The notes below the pieces were generated by a model. The model saw nothing but the letters and a program-made list of their open reading frames with translations. It did no database searches and was not told the DNA's origin. A DNA stretch of 64,000 nt from contig NZ_OX030782.1 of the NCBI RefSeq assembly GCF_943733665.1, forward strand, positions 1,322,001-1,386,000, written 5' to 3'. The stretch is from Aquimarina sp. Aq107 (lineage in GTDB: Bacteria; Bacteroidota; Bacteroidia; Flavobacteriales; Flavobacteriaceae). The number at the start of each line of letters is the position of its first letter. The stretch's first letter is position 1. Of this stretch, positions 55,091 through 63,889 are shown in pieces. The translations under genes were made by a program, and so were the position numbers.

Positions 55091-55262
55091 ATTGTAATCT
55101 ACAAGGATTTCATTATGCCAAAAACGTTAGTTATTAACAAACAGCTAGGAGTTATTGACTATGCTCGATCAGATGTAGATATTACCTTGAATACGTTATA
55201 AGATGATTCTTCAAAATAAACCATCTATTAGTGTTAGTTTTTACTATAAATATCGACATATT

Positions 55263-55279
55263 AAGCAAAAATTTTGCTT
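55263..55279. repeat. Palindrome next to the thioredoxin/MsrA-like gene start
   Basis: AAGCAAAA and TTTTGCTT flank one base and end eight bases before the ATG at 55288. It may form an RNA hairpin over the ribosome-entry region. Confidence 0.45.
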
Positions 55280-55287
55280 TAATACTT

Positions 55288-56262
55288 ATGAAATCCAAGA
55301 TCCAATTTGTACTATGTCTGTTACTTACAAGTAACCTTCTTTTGGCCCAGAAAACAACTGATCCTTATAATCAAAATGAAGAATTAGGAAAAGTACGATG
55401 GTTGCGGGATTATGATACTGCAATAGCGCTCGCTAAAAAGGAAAATAAAGATGTGTTGATTTTATTTCAAGAAGTGCCAGGTTGTAGTACTTGTAGAAAT
55501 TATGGACATAACGTTTTAAGTCATCCTTTGATGGTTGAAGCTATAGAAAATTCATTTATACCGTTAGCGGTATTTAATAACAAAGGAGGTAAAGATGCGG
55601 AAATACTTCGTAAGTATAGTGAGCCTAGTTGGAACAACCCAGTAGTTCGTATCGTTGATATTAATGGAGATGATGTAATAAAACGGATAGGGGATGACTA
55701 TTCTGCACTGCGTTTGTGTAAAAGTATGCAACAAGCTATTGAAGAAAAAGGGCGAGAAATTCCTGAATACATCAATTTATTGGCGCAAGAATTATCCGTA
55801 AAGAAAGTGCATAAAGCTTATTATAAGATGTCTTGTTTTTGGTCTGGTGAGAAGGAGTTAGGTAAATTAACAGATGTATTAAATACAAAGTCTGGATTTA
55901 TAGATTATAGCGAGGTAGTAGAAGTTACATATAACCCTAGGGGATTGACCAAAAAAGAATTAGATACATATGCAAAATCTAATGGTATGACCTTAATTGA
56001 TAATCAACAATCGTATCAATCTTCATCAAAGGATATACATTATTATTTACAACAGACAAATTTTAAATACATACCATTGACCAAAATTCAGCAAACGAAA
56101 ATTAATAGTGCTTTGGGTGATGGTAAGTCTGCATTACATTTCTTGAGTCCTACTCAGCTAAAATGGTTTAAGGCGATTAAAAATAATAGAGATGAGGTAT
56201 TGTTTCATGTAAGTTTTGCCAAAGCCTGGATCAAAAAAAACAAAGGAAAAGGAGCTATCTAA
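55288..56262 (+). CDS. Secreted thioredoxin-like protein with an MsrA-like second half
   Basis: The 324-residue protein has a signal peptide ending LLA with mature Gln (LLA|QKTTD). Residues 30-155 are a thioredoxin-like domain with EVPGCSTCRNYG as the CxxC site and an SEPSWNNPVVRI segment. Residues 180-310 resemble peptide methionine sulfoxide reductase A: YYKMSCFWSGEKELGKL sits where MsrA has its catalytic GCFW, then SEVVEVTYNPRGLTKKEL. The reactive Cys is kept but the flanking Gly is Ser and the Glu-rich pocket is altered. It could repair oxidised methionine outside the inner membrane with a built-in reductant, or be a degenerate relative. The ATG at 55288 is chosen for the signal peptide. 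Confidence 0.78.
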   Translation: MKSKIQFVLCLLLTSNLLLAQKTTDPYNQNEELGKVRWLRDYDTAIALAKKENKDVLILFQEVPGCSTCRNYGHNVLSHPLMVEAIENSFIPLAVFNNKGGKDAEILRKYSEPSWNNPVVRIVDINGDDVIKRIGDDYSALRLCKSMQQAIEEKGREIPEYINLLAQELSVKKVHKAYYKMSCFWSGEKELGKLTDVLNTKSGFIDYSEVVEVTYNPRGLTKKELDTYAKSNGMTLIDNQQSYQSSSKDIHYYLQQTNFKYIPLTKIQQTKINSALGDGKSALHFLSPTQLKWFKAIKNNRDEVLFHVSFAKAWIKKNKGKGAI

Positions 56263-56343
56263 TACTTGTTATAGTTTGGTTGTTATATAAAAGTGGAGAT
56301 TCGTAATATCACTTCCGAACTGAGGATATGATATTGTTTAAAT

Positions 56344-56913
56344 TTATTCATCTTTCATCAACTGATCTGTATAATGTACTTTATGTTTTGGTTGGGCAAA
56401 ACGTTTTGTATTATAGGACTTAGAAGCTCCTTTAGCTATAGAGAGGGTTTCCCAAGACTGCGTACTAATCATTTTTCCTATAAATACAATTTGTCCAATA
56501 TGATAAGAATAATGTGCAAGTTGCCTATTAATTGCCTCTGTAATGGTATGTTCAATATTCCGGATATATATGGGTTGATCAAAATTAGTTTCATTGATAA
56601 TGTCCAAGGCATTAAAAAGGCATTGCCATCCTTGGTCCCATTTGATTAATAATTCTTCTTTAGATCTGATGTCATTTTCGAACTCTTTATCGCGTTCTCT
56701 CCATTTTTTCTCTCCATCAGAGGTTAGGAAATCTGTCCAACGAGATTTCATATTACCCCAAAGATGTTTCACAATAATTGCAATACTATTACTGTCTTCA
56801 TTATGCTGCCAAAATAAATTTTCATCAGAAACTTGATCAATTGTTTTTTCCCCTAGAGATTTGTAGTACAGGAACTGTTTTTTGATTCCTGATATATATA
56901 TAATAGTATCCAT
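56344..56913 (-). CDS. DinB/DUF1572-like four-helix protein
   Basis: The 189-residue, mostly helical protein has metal-ligand candidates His49 in IIVKHLWGNMKSR and two His in HYSYHIGQIVF (about 133-143). This fits the DinB/YfiT superfamily (DUF1572 type), where three His bind a divalent metal. Members act as metal-dependent thiol-transferases or are uncharacterised. The start MDTIIYISGIKKQFLYYK is typical for the family. It ends 81 bp from the convergent thioredoxin/MsrA-like gene. Confidence 0.85.
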   Translation of the reverse strand: MDTIIYISGIKKQFLYYKSLGEKTIDQVSDENLFWQHNEDSNSIAIIVKHLWGNMKSRWTDFLTSDGEKKWRERDKEFENDIRSKEELLIKWDQGWQCLFNALDIINETNFDQPIYIRNIEHTITEAINRQLAHYSYHIGQIVFIGKMISTQSWETLSIAKGASKSYNTKRFAQPKHKVHYTDQLMKDE

Positions 56914-57145
56914 TGTTCTTATTTAGTGATTAGAATATAATAAATTTTGAGCATATAGGTTTATAATGCTATATCATATTTTTGATAAATAACGGTATAA
57001 AAAAAGGCAGGATGGTTAGTGGTGATTTTAGTTAAATAACAGATTTATAACACTTTATTTATTTTTTAGATTGTAGTTTTAAAGGGAAAAATTATGTTAA
57101 TTTTAAAATTAATGTAGTGCAGTTTAAAATCTTAAAACCTTTATT

Positions 57146-57358
57146 ATGAAAAAAATGATGAATTCAATTTCTGGAATTAAAACATTACCTAAATCTTCTC
57201 AAAAAGAAATCAAAGGAGGAATGCCTATTTTGTCTGATTGCCAAAGAGGATGTTACAGATTTTATCTTGTAGATATTGATGGAATCAATTGTGCAGTTCC
57301 AAGTCCTAGTGGAGCAGTTTGTTTTGGTACTGTACAAAATGGACAGTGCTGTATTTAA
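57146..57358 (+). CDS. Cys-rich precursor peptide D with KGG leader
   Basis: The 70-residue peptide has leader MKKMMNSISGIKTLPKSSQ-KEIKGG (1-25), a textbook double-Gly end. The 45-residue core starts MPILSDC and has six Cys at 32, 36, 49, 59, 68 and 69. It shares the leader plan (MKK, G-I, L-x-K, Q, IKG) with peptides A-C but not the core, whose Cys pattern is C-x3-C-x12-C-x9-C-x8-CC. It stands alone, with a strong terminator after it and no maturation gene beside it. Confidence 0.78.
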   Translation: MKKMMNSISGIKTLPKSSQKEIKGGMPILSDCQRGCYRFYLVDIDGINCAVPSPSGAVCFGTVQNGQCCI

Positions 57359-57378
57359 TTGATTAAATTAGTTGTTTT

Positions 57379-57412
57379 GATCAGAAAGCTCTTAACAAAG
57401 AGTTTTCTGATC
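57379..57412. terminator. Terminator after peptide D
   Basis: 15-base arms GATCAGAAAGCTCTT and AAGAGTTTTCTGATC pair with one wobble around a 4-base loop. It lies between convergent genes; no long T run follows, so it may act partly as an RNA stabiliser. Confidence 0.75.
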
Positions 57413-57428
57413 GATTTAAAATGTAGCA

Positions 57429-59828
57429 CTATTTTTGATACTTTCTTTTTCTAAGAAAAGAAAACCCAACTCCAAATAGCCCTAAAATTATTAGTGGAAC
57501 CACGATGTTGATTATCTGCCAAAAACTTCTAGTTGCTACTACTTTTTCTATATTTAAGAAGGCAATGTTTATTTCTTTACCTCTTACTTGGGTTAGTCCA
57601 GAATCATCTAGTAAATAGTTAACGGTGTTTAATAAAAACTCCTTATTTCCGTATTGCAGATTTAAATAGGGGTCATATCCTAAGGTGATTGGCCTTCCTT
57701 TTCTAATGCCATTTTTAATCACATCACCATCCGCAATTACCACCATTTTCGTTTCGATACTTGTATCTTTTCCATCAATAATTTTAAATGGCTTTACACG
57801 ATCTTTATATGCAGATTTAAAACTTCCCTCTAACAAGACAGCCAGGTTATGATTTCCTTCGGTATAACCAGTAATATCTGGTTTTTGCCCGATAATATTG
57901 TCAAGTCTTATTTCTGTTGGGATTCCTTCTAATTTTGATCTTTCAGAACTGGTTAATAATATGGTCTTAGTTAGATCATTTTTTAAAGTATCTATTTGGT
58001 TCGAAAATTCAAACTTCACAGATTCTATGTTTTTAACAATAGGATGATTTCCGCTGTTTTTTGTTAACGAAGCATAAAACCATGGATGCGGAGTAAATTG
58101 AGTATCATTTCCTTGGCCAGAGGCAAGCATTAATGGAGCAGAGTAGAGGTCATTTACTATAACCGGATTAATTCTTACTCCATAAGAAAATAATGCATCT
58201 CCAAGTTTTAAATCTTGCATAAATGCTACAGCCGATCCTTGAGATTGAGGTGTGAATAAGCTGTCAATCTCCATACCAACAGATTCTACTAGCCACAGCG
58301 ATTTTCCACCGTCCATAATAAACTGATCTAATACATATTTTTCTTTTTCAGAAAACGGTTTTGTTGGTTTTGCATTAATTACGAGATCAAACTTTTGTAA
58401 ATCTTGTAATGTTTTTTCTGGATTAGAGGCAACAGAATCTAAAGTAAAGGCGCCAACAAAATAATATTCCTGAAGCGTTTTGATAAAATCAGCTATTTTA
58501 ACATCTGGTAGTTGTCCATTTCCTTTGATTACCGCAATTTTGTGTTTTTTTGGATGGATTAGTTTTTTTAGAGCATCAGCAAAAACATACTCTAATTGTT
58601 GAATAGAGTTGTTAACTCTTTCTTCGGTAGTGGCTCCAATTGTATTTTTTACCAAAGCGACTTTAACACTGCGGTTTTGATAATTCATAATGGCCCAAGG
58701 AACAACAGTTTCTATTTCAGTTTTCCCGCTTTCTTGTACACTAACTTCCATAGGAGTCAACCCTAATCTTTGTAATTCCTCTAAGGTCTCTTTTCTAAAT
58801 TCTTCCTCCTCAATTGGGTTTGTAAAAACATACTGTATGTTAGAATTTATAGCATTAAACTCTTCTAGAATTTGTTTAGTTTCTGCTTGTAGTTTTCTAA
58901 ATTCTGATGGGAAATCACCTTCTAATAAAACGTCTATAGAAATTGGCACTTCTGCTTCTTTCAATAGATTTTCGGTTGCCTCAGAAAGAGTAAAGCGATT
59001 ATCTACTGTTAGATCAAAACGATTGTATAAAGAATTTCCTCCAATGTTAAGTATAATAACTGTAATGACAGCAAAAGAGGTAAATTTCAGAATAGTTTTT
59101 ATAGGATATTGTCGTAGTATAATGGTTGTTAGAAATACGAAAAATGCAATAATACTGATAAAATACACAATATCTCTTGTATCTATAATCCCTTGACTAA
59201 TACGCTCGTAATGTAATTGAATTCCGATTTGTTCGATAGTATAATCAGTAGCTCCAAGCAATTGGTAGTCTGCTAATCCACTAAATCCAAAATAAAACAG
59301 AAAGCATAAAAATACACCAACTAAGAATGCTACAATCTGATTGTTTGTTATAGAAGATGAAAATGTTCCTATAGCTGTATAGGCACCACAGAGCAATAAA
59401 AGAGCGATATAAGATCCAATCGTGCTACCAATATCTATATTCCCTATTGGATTTCCCAACTGATGTATTGTGATTACATATAACAAACTTGGGATCAGAG
59501 CTAAAATAATGAGTAAAAGACTTCCAAAATATTTTCCTAAAACGATCTGCCATCCTGGTAGGGGTTTTGTTATCAGAAGTTCTAGTGTTCCTTGTTTTCT
59601 TTCTTCTGCAATACTTCTCATGGTTATAGCAGGAATCAAAAACAATAAAATCCAAGGAGCAATCAGAAAAAATGGAGAAAGGTTTGCAAAACCACTATCC
59701 AAAATATTGAACTGCCCTTTAAATACCCATAAGAAAAGTCCATTAAGAACTAAAAATATACCTATTACTAAATACCCTACAGAGGAGGCAAAAAATGTAT
59801 TGATTTCTTTTCTTATTACTGCAAGCAT
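57429..59828 (-). CDS. gldFG: Fused GldF-GldG gliding-motility ABC transporter protein
   Basis: The 799-residue protein joins two components that are separate in Flavobacterium johnsoniae. Residues 1-240 are a GldF-like ABC-2 permease with six hydrophobic segments (INTFFASSVGYLVIGIFLVL, TMRSIAEERKQGTLELLIT). Residues 245-799 are GldG-like: a membrane helix (FAVITVIILNIGGNSLYNRF), a long extracytoplasmic domain (IAVIKGNGQLPD, SLWLVESVG), and a C-terminal membrane helix (IINIVVPLIILGLFGVGFSF) with a basic tail. With the ATPase GldA it forms a transporter tied to gliding. No stop or frameshift lies at the junction. It is followed upstream on the same strand by the ABM and SAM-hydrolase genes. 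Confidence 0.9.
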   Translation of the reverse strand: MLAVIRKEINTFFASSVGYLVIGIFLVLNGLFLWVFKGQFNILDSGFANLSPFFLIAPWILLFLIPAITMRSIAEERKQGTLELLITKPLPGWQIVLGKYFGSLLLIILALIPSLLYVITIHQLGNPIGNIDIGSTIGSYIALLLLCGAYTAIGTFSSSITNNQIVAFLVGVFLCFLFYFGFSGLADYQLLGATDYTIEQIGIQLHYERISQGIIDTRDIVYFISIIAFFVFLTTIILRQYPIKTILKFTSFAVITVIILNIGGNSLYNRFDLTVDNRFTLSEATENLLKEAEVPISIDVLLEGDFPSEFRKLQAETKQILEEFNAINSNIQYVFTNPIEEEEFRKETLEELQRLGLTPMEVSVQESGKTEIETVVPWAIMNYQNRSVKVALVKNTIGATTEERVNNSIQQLEYVFADALKKLIHPKKHKIAVIKGNGQLPDVKIADFIKTLQEYYFVGAFTLDSVASNPEKTLQDLQKFDLVINAKPTKPFSEKEKYVLDQFIMDGGKSLWLVESVGMEIDSLFTPQSQGSAVAFMQDLKLGDALFSYGVRINPVIVNDLYSAPLMLASGQGNDTQFTPHPWFYASLTKNSGNHPIVKNIESVKFEFSNQIDTLKNDLTKTILLTSSERSKLEGIPTEIRLDNIIGQKPDITGYTEGNHNLAVLLEGSFKSAYKDRVKPFKIIDGKDTSIETKMVVIADGDVIKNGIRKGRPITLGYDPYLNLQYGNKEFLLNTVNYLLDDSGLTQVRGKEINIAFLNIEKVVATRSFWQIINIVVPLIILGLFGVGFSFLRKRKYQK

Positions 59829-59917
59829 ATTCTTGTATTGTCGTTTTTTTTATAATTAGTTTCGGGTGAAAATAAGAATTTAGTAGACACTTCTTACTAT
59901 ACGTTTAAAGATACTAT

Positions 59918-60202
59918 CTATATTTCTTGAACACTCCAAGCTTCTGGTTTTTGGTTAAATTTATTTTTGGTATTTGCCCAAACACCTTTAAATAACGAAG
60001 AGTTTCTGTAGTTATTGAGGTGTTCTTCAGATTCCCAGTGACTATAGGTAAAAAATTGATTGGTTTGGTGGATATCTCTTATTAGTTTTAAGTGTAAGCA
60101 CCCTTCAAAATTTCGAATTTTATCCTTGTTCTGATGGAAATTCTCCAAAAATGCATCGATTTGTTCTGGAATGAAACCTAATTTTACAATTCTTATGATC
60201 AT
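59918..60202 (-). CDS. Antibiotic biosynthesis monooxygenase (ABM) family protein
   Basis: The 94-residue ferredoxin-like alpha-beta fold includes IIRIVKLGFIPEQIDAFLEN at the start, NFEGCLHLKLIRD, and FFTYSHWESEEHLNNYRNS, the pattern of ABM-domain monooxygenases and stress-dimer proteins. The usual conserved Trp and His are present. Small stand-alone members act as dimers on quinones, haem or unknown substrates. It is 38 bp after the SAM-hydrolase gene on the same strand, so the two likely share an mRNA. Confidence 0.88.
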   Translation of the reverse strand: MIIRIVKLGFIPEQIDAFLENFHQNKDKIRNFEGCLHLKLIRDIHQTNQFFTYSHWESEEHLNNYRNSSLFKGVWANTKNKFNQKPEAWSVQEI

Positions 60203-60240
60203 TGTTATTTTCGCATTTTAAAATTTAAAAGAATTATAGA

Positions 60241-61071
60241 TCATTCAAAAGTAATACTCACTGTATCTCGAAAGTGCAATCCAAACAGACTTGAGGCACC
60301 TCCAACAGTTTTTGGATTACTTTTATATATTGCTAATTCTAAATACCCAGATGAATTAAATACAGCTAATTTTTTTCCATCTTCCTCGCGTTTACTTTTT
60401 TCAATATCAAAATTTATGGCATCACTGTACCGTTCATAAATAGTACTAAAAACAGCACTTCTTGCTGTGATTTTAAACGCTCTTCCTTTACCAACATCAT
60501 CAAACAACTTACGAGTGATATTAGTAATTAAATTTCCATAATTATCAATATATATTATACTACCCACGATCTGTTTATCACCAAGATTTACGATAGGAGT
60601 AATTCCTTTAATTAATTTAATATCAGAAATAGATTTTCCTATTACTTCTAATGTTCCTCCTCGTGCAATGTGGCAGGCCACAGCGACAAAAACATCTAAT
60701 ACAGGAAAATTCGTTCCAATTGCATCGTGTATGTTGATTTCAACAATTTTTTCTGGTCTAAATTCAGAAGCAATTAATGAAATCAATCCATTATTAGCAC
60801 AGATAAAATAATGATCATCAAGTTGTACTGCAATGTGTTTGTTCTCTGGATTAAGTTCACTATCAATTCCTACAATATGAATACTTCCTTTAGGGAAGCT
60901 TTTATAAGCGTTTTGAATAATATAGGCAGCTTCAGTAATATGGAATGGTGAAATTTCATGAGAAATATCAACAATTGTGGCTTCAGGTAATTCCGTATAG
61001 ATAGCACCTTTAACCGCAGACACAAAGTGATCTTTGATTCCGAAATCAGTAGTTAAAGTTATTATTGGCAT
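60241..61071 (-). CDS. S-adenosyl-L-methionine hydroxide adenosyltransferase family (DUF62)
   Basis: The 276-residue protein opens IITLTTDFGIKDHFVSAVKG, followed by VDISHEISPFHITEAAY, GSIHIVGIDSEL, FICANNGLISLI and VDIFVAVACHIARGG-like sequence. These mark the DUF62 family, related to chlorinase and fluorinase but using water, so SAM becomes adenosine and methionine. The two domains and length fit the family. Its biological role is unclear. It heads a small unit with the ABM gene and may extend to gldFG; phoH starts divergently 282 bp away. Confidence 0.93.
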   Translation of the reverse strand: MPIITLTTDFGIKDHFVSAVKGAIYTELPEATIVDISHEISPFHITEAAYIIQNAYKSFPKGSIHIVGIDSELNPENKHIAVQLDDHYFICANNGLISLIASEFRPEKIVEINIHDAIGTNFPVLDVFVAVACHIARGGTLEVIGKSISDIKLIKGITPIVNLGDKQIVGSIIYIDNYGNLITNITRKLFDDVGKGRAFKITARSAVFSTIYERYSDAINFDIEKSKREEDGKKLAVFNSSGYLELAIYKSNPKTVGGASSLFGLHFRDTVSITFE

Positions 61072-61283
61072 CTATAAGAATTGTTAATATCTTTTAATTA
61101 TAAGCGCTTAAAAATATGTAAATTTGCTATGAAGTTATTCAAAGTTTTTTTGAATCTAGAAATCAACCAATAAAAACATATGAGTTTATCATTTTAGACC
61201 ACTAATATTCTTTATGATCTTTAACAAAATCCAACTTATAATACGTTTTTCATTTTTGATTCCCCGACAAAAACTTCAAACAA

Positions 61284-61301
61284 TCCCAATAGCTATTGGG
61301 A
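61284..61301. repeat. Perfect 18-bp palindrome upstream of phoH (REP-like)
   Basis: TCCCAATAGCTATTGGGA reads the same on both strands. Closely related palindromes occur widely between genes of flavobacteria, from memory. It lies 52 bp before the phoH start and may be a repeated extragenic element or an operator. Confidence 0.6.
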
Positions 61302-61353
61302 CCACAAACTTAGTCAATCCAAAAAACAAATCATACTAAAATTTCTATAGCTT

Positions 61354-62310
61354 TTGAACGAACTTATTATTGAACTGACAGAAATCAATCCACGGGAGTT
61401 TTTCGGACTTCAGAATAGCAATATCCAACTATTGAAAAAATACTTTCCTAAGTTAAAAATTGTAGCTAGAGGAAGTAAAATGAAGGTATATGGAGACGAG
61501 GAGATGCTCGAGGAATTCGATGCACGCCTTAATATGCTTTTGGAACATTTTGGGAAATACAACAAACTTGATGAGAATGTTATAGAACGTGTACTTACTA
61601 GTGATACTAAAGCGGATTATGAAACTTCTGCAGTTAGTGGAGAAACACTTGTTCACGGAGTAGGAGGTAAGGCGATTAAAGCGCAGACAGCAAATCAACG
61701 CAAGTTGGTGGAATTGACGTATAAGAATGATATGGTTTTTGCTATTGGACCTGCAGGAACTGGTAAAACATATACAGGTGTTGCTTTAGCTGTTAAAGCA
61801 TTGAAAGAAAAACAAGTAAAGAGAATCATACTTACACGCCCTGCAGTAGAAGCAGGAGAGAATTTAGGGTTTCTACCTGGAGATTTACAGGAAAAACTGG
61901 ATCCGTATATGCAGCCACTATATGATGCATTACGTGATATGATCTCTCCAGAAAAACTAGAAAGTTTTATAGAAAAAGGAGTAATACAAATTGCTCCGAT
62001 GGCATTTATGCGAGGACGTACTTTGGATAATGCGTTTGTAATTCTTGACGAAGCGCAAAACACTACGCATGCCCAAATGAAAATGTTCTTGACCCGTATG
62101 GGTAAAAATGCAAAGTTTATGATTACCGGTGATCCTGGACAGATTGATTTACCGCGTAGAGTAACATCTGGTCTAAAAGAAGCATTATTAGTGTTAAAAG
62201 GAGTTTCAGGAATTGGAGTAATACACTTAGATGATAAAGACGTGATCCGTCATAAATTGGTAAAAAAGGTGATTGCGGCATATAAAGAAATAGAAAACAG
62301 AAACGATTAA
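61354..62310 (+). CDS. phoH: PhoH family ATPase
   Basis: The 318-residue protein has an N-terminal KH-like segment (about 1-95) and a P-loop ATPase with Walker A GPAGTGKTYTGVALA, TRPAVEAGENLGFLPGDL, Walker B AFVILDEAQNTTHAQMKMFL and MITGDPGQIDLP. This is the PhoH/PhoL type, linked to RNA metabolism. The start is TTG at 61354: an in-frame TAG lies just three bases upstream of it, and MNELIIELTE matches the family start, so no ATG start is available before residue 42. It is the first gene of a plus-strand run toward purC. Confidence 0.93.
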   Translation: MNELIIELTEINPREFFGLQNSNIQLLKKYFPKLKIVARGSKMKVYGDEEMLEEFDARLNMLLEHFGKYNKLDENVIERVLTSDTKADYETSAVSGETLVHGVGGKAIKAQTANQRKLVELTYKNDMVFAIGPAGTGKTYTGVALAVKALKEKQVKRIILTRPAVEAGENLGFLPGDLQEKLDPYMQPLYDALRDMISPEKLESFIEKGVIQIAPMAFMRGRTLDNAFVILDEAQNTTHAQMKMFLTRMGKNAKFMITGDPGQIDLPRRVTSGLKEALLVLKGVSGIGVIHLDDKDVIRHKLVKKVIAAYKEIENRND

Positions 62311-62414
62311 TTTAGAGGTGAATATGTGAGTTTTTGAGAGGTGAGCCTTTCAATAAAATATATTATAAGTTTTGTAAAGATTGTTGTATTATTTTGATAT
62401 TAAAAGGAGATACA

Positions 62415-62792
62415 TTGAAAAGTAAGTATCATTTTAAATTTGAAGATTTAATTATTTACAATAAAGCTATTGAGTTTGGGGAATCGGTAAATAATCAGAT
62501 AGCTTCTTTTCCGAAGGAAGAAATGTATAGATTAGCTTCTCAGTTCATTAGAGCAGCGGATTCGGTAGCATTAAATATAGCAGAAGGCTCTGCAAGTTCT
62601 GATGCTCAGTTTAATAGATATCTTCAAATGGCTTGGGATAGTGCGCATGAATGTATTGTTTGCAGTACTAAAGCAAAATTAAGAGGTTTTATTAGGGAAG
62701 ATCAGGATGAAAGAAATAGATCAGATATTACCGAATTATCCAAAATGATAACCTCATTTAAAAGACATTTAAAATCAAAATCTAACGAGTAG
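62415..62792 (+). CDS. Four-helix-bundle protein (23S rRNA intervening-sequence protein type)
   Basis: The 125-residue protein contains KFEDLIIYNKAIEFGE, the central RLASQFIRAADSVALNIAEGS and AHECIVCSTKAKLRGFI, the signature of the TIGR02436/S23-type four-helix bundle family. These genes sit either in 23S rRNA intervening sequences or, as here, alone between genes. The start is TTG at 62415, with AAAGGAGA just upstream, a rare good Shine-Dalgarno match in this window. The longer frame from 62334 adds residues unlike the family. Function unknown, perhaps RNA-related. Confidence 0.85.
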   Translation: MKSKYHFKFEDLIIYNKAIEFGESVNNQIASFPKEEMYRLASQFIRAADSVALNIAEGSASSDAQFNRYLQMAWDSAHECIVCSTKAKLRGFIREDQDERNRSDITELSKMITSFKRHLKSKSNE

Positions 62793-62845
62793 TCACCATT
62801 ATTTATTTTTAAGATACTCACATACTCCACAACTAAGATACTATT

Positions 62846-63796
62846 ATGAATACGATTACAGATACCAATTATAATTTTCCGAATCAGAAATCAGTTTATA
62901 AAGGAAAAGTAAGAGAAGTATACAATATAAATGATGATCTGTTGGTAATGATTGCTACAGATCGTTTATCTGCATTTGATGTAGTAATGCCAAAAGGAAT
63001 TCCTTTTAAAGGACAAATACTGAATCAGATTGCTACTCAGATGATGAAAGCAACTGAGGATTTAGTGCCTAATTGGTTAATCGCCACTCCTGATCCTAAC
63101 GTTGCTGTAGGGCATCTTTGTGAACCGTTTAAAGTAGAGATGGTGATTAGAGGATACCAATCTGGTCATGCTGCTAGAGAATATAAGGCTGGTAAAAGAA
63201 TGTTATGTGGTGTTTCTATGCCTGATGGGATGAAGGAAAATGATAAATTTCCCAAGCCTATTATTACGCCATCGACCAAAGCTGATAATGGAGAACATGA
63301 TGAAGATATTTCCAGAGAAGAAATCCTTGAAAAGGGTATTGTTTCTGAAGTTGATTATCTAGTTCTCGAAGATTATACTAGAAAATTATTCCAAAGAGGA
63401 ACAGAGATTGCTGCAGAAAGAGGATTGATTTTGGTAGACACTAAATATGAATTTGGAAAAACGAAAGATGGAAAAATAGTCTTAATAGATGAAATCCATA
63501 CTCCAGATTCTTCGCGTTATTTTTATGCAGAAGGATATGAAGAAAGACAGCAAAAAGGAGAAGCCCAAAAACAGTTGTCCAAAGAATTTGTAAGACAATG
63601 GTTGATTAGTAATGGTTTCCAGGGAAAAGAAGGACAACAAATTCCTGATATGAGTAATGAGTACATCAATTCTGTATCGGATCGTTATATTGAGTTATTC
63701 GAGAATATAACAGGAACTCCTTTTGAAAAAGCGGATGTTTCTAATATCGATAGTAGGATAGAAGAGAATGTCTTAACGTATTTGAAGACTGTTTAA
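62846..63796 (+). CDS. purC: Phosphoribosylaminoimidazole-succinocarboxamide synthase
   Basis: The 316-residue protein is SAICAR synthetase, with [28 protein letters not shown] at the ATP-grasp-like start (quoted here as adjoining motifs KGKVREVY and [10 protein letters not shown]), [17 protein letters not shown], and [20 protein letters not shown] near the end. It joins aspartate to CAIR in purine synthesis. The length is the longer form common in Bacteroidota. It stands 53 bp after the four-helix-bundle gene. No terminator is evident in the 30 bp after it. Confidence 0.97.
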   Translation: MNTITDTNYNFPNQKSVYKGKVREVYNINDDLLVMIATDRLSAFDVVMPKGIPFKGQILNQIATQMMKATEDLVPNWLIATPDPNVAVGHLCEPFKVEMVIRGYQSGHAAREYKAGKRMLCGVSMPDGMKENDKFPKPIITPSTKADNGEHDEDISREEILEKGIVSEVDYLVLEDYTRKLFQRGTEIAAERGLILVDTKYEFGKTKDGKIVLIDEIHTPDSSRYFYAEGYEERQQKGEAQKQLSKEFVRQWLISNGFQGKEGQQIPDMSNEYINSVSDRYIELFENITGTPFEKADVSNIDSRIEENVLTYLKTV

Positions 63797-63842
63797 TTTA
63801 TGCAGTTAAGTTAAAAATTATCGCAGAACGGGAGTATATGTC

Positions 63843-63863
63843 ATTCCGGACTTGATCTGGAAT
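63843..63863. repeat. REP-like imperfect palindrome after purC
   Basis: ATTCCGGA and TCTGGAAT pair with one G-T wobble around CTTGA. The motif resembles the ATTCCG...CGGAAT elements repeated between genes in many genomes of the phylum. It may also slow transcription between two convergent genes. Confidence 0.5.
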
Positions 63864-63889
63864 CTATTGTAGATAATAAACTGATTGGT

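Noticed and set aside
61214..61339. 41-codon plus-strand ORF between the SAM-hydrolase gene and phoH
   Set aside because: It runs through the 18-bp palindrome, has no promoter box or family resemblance, and its composition looks non-coding.
62334..62414. Longer start for the four-helix-bundle protein
   Set aside because: The added residues (Cys- and Ile-rich) do not fit the family, while the TTG at 62415 has AAAGGAGA at a proper distance.
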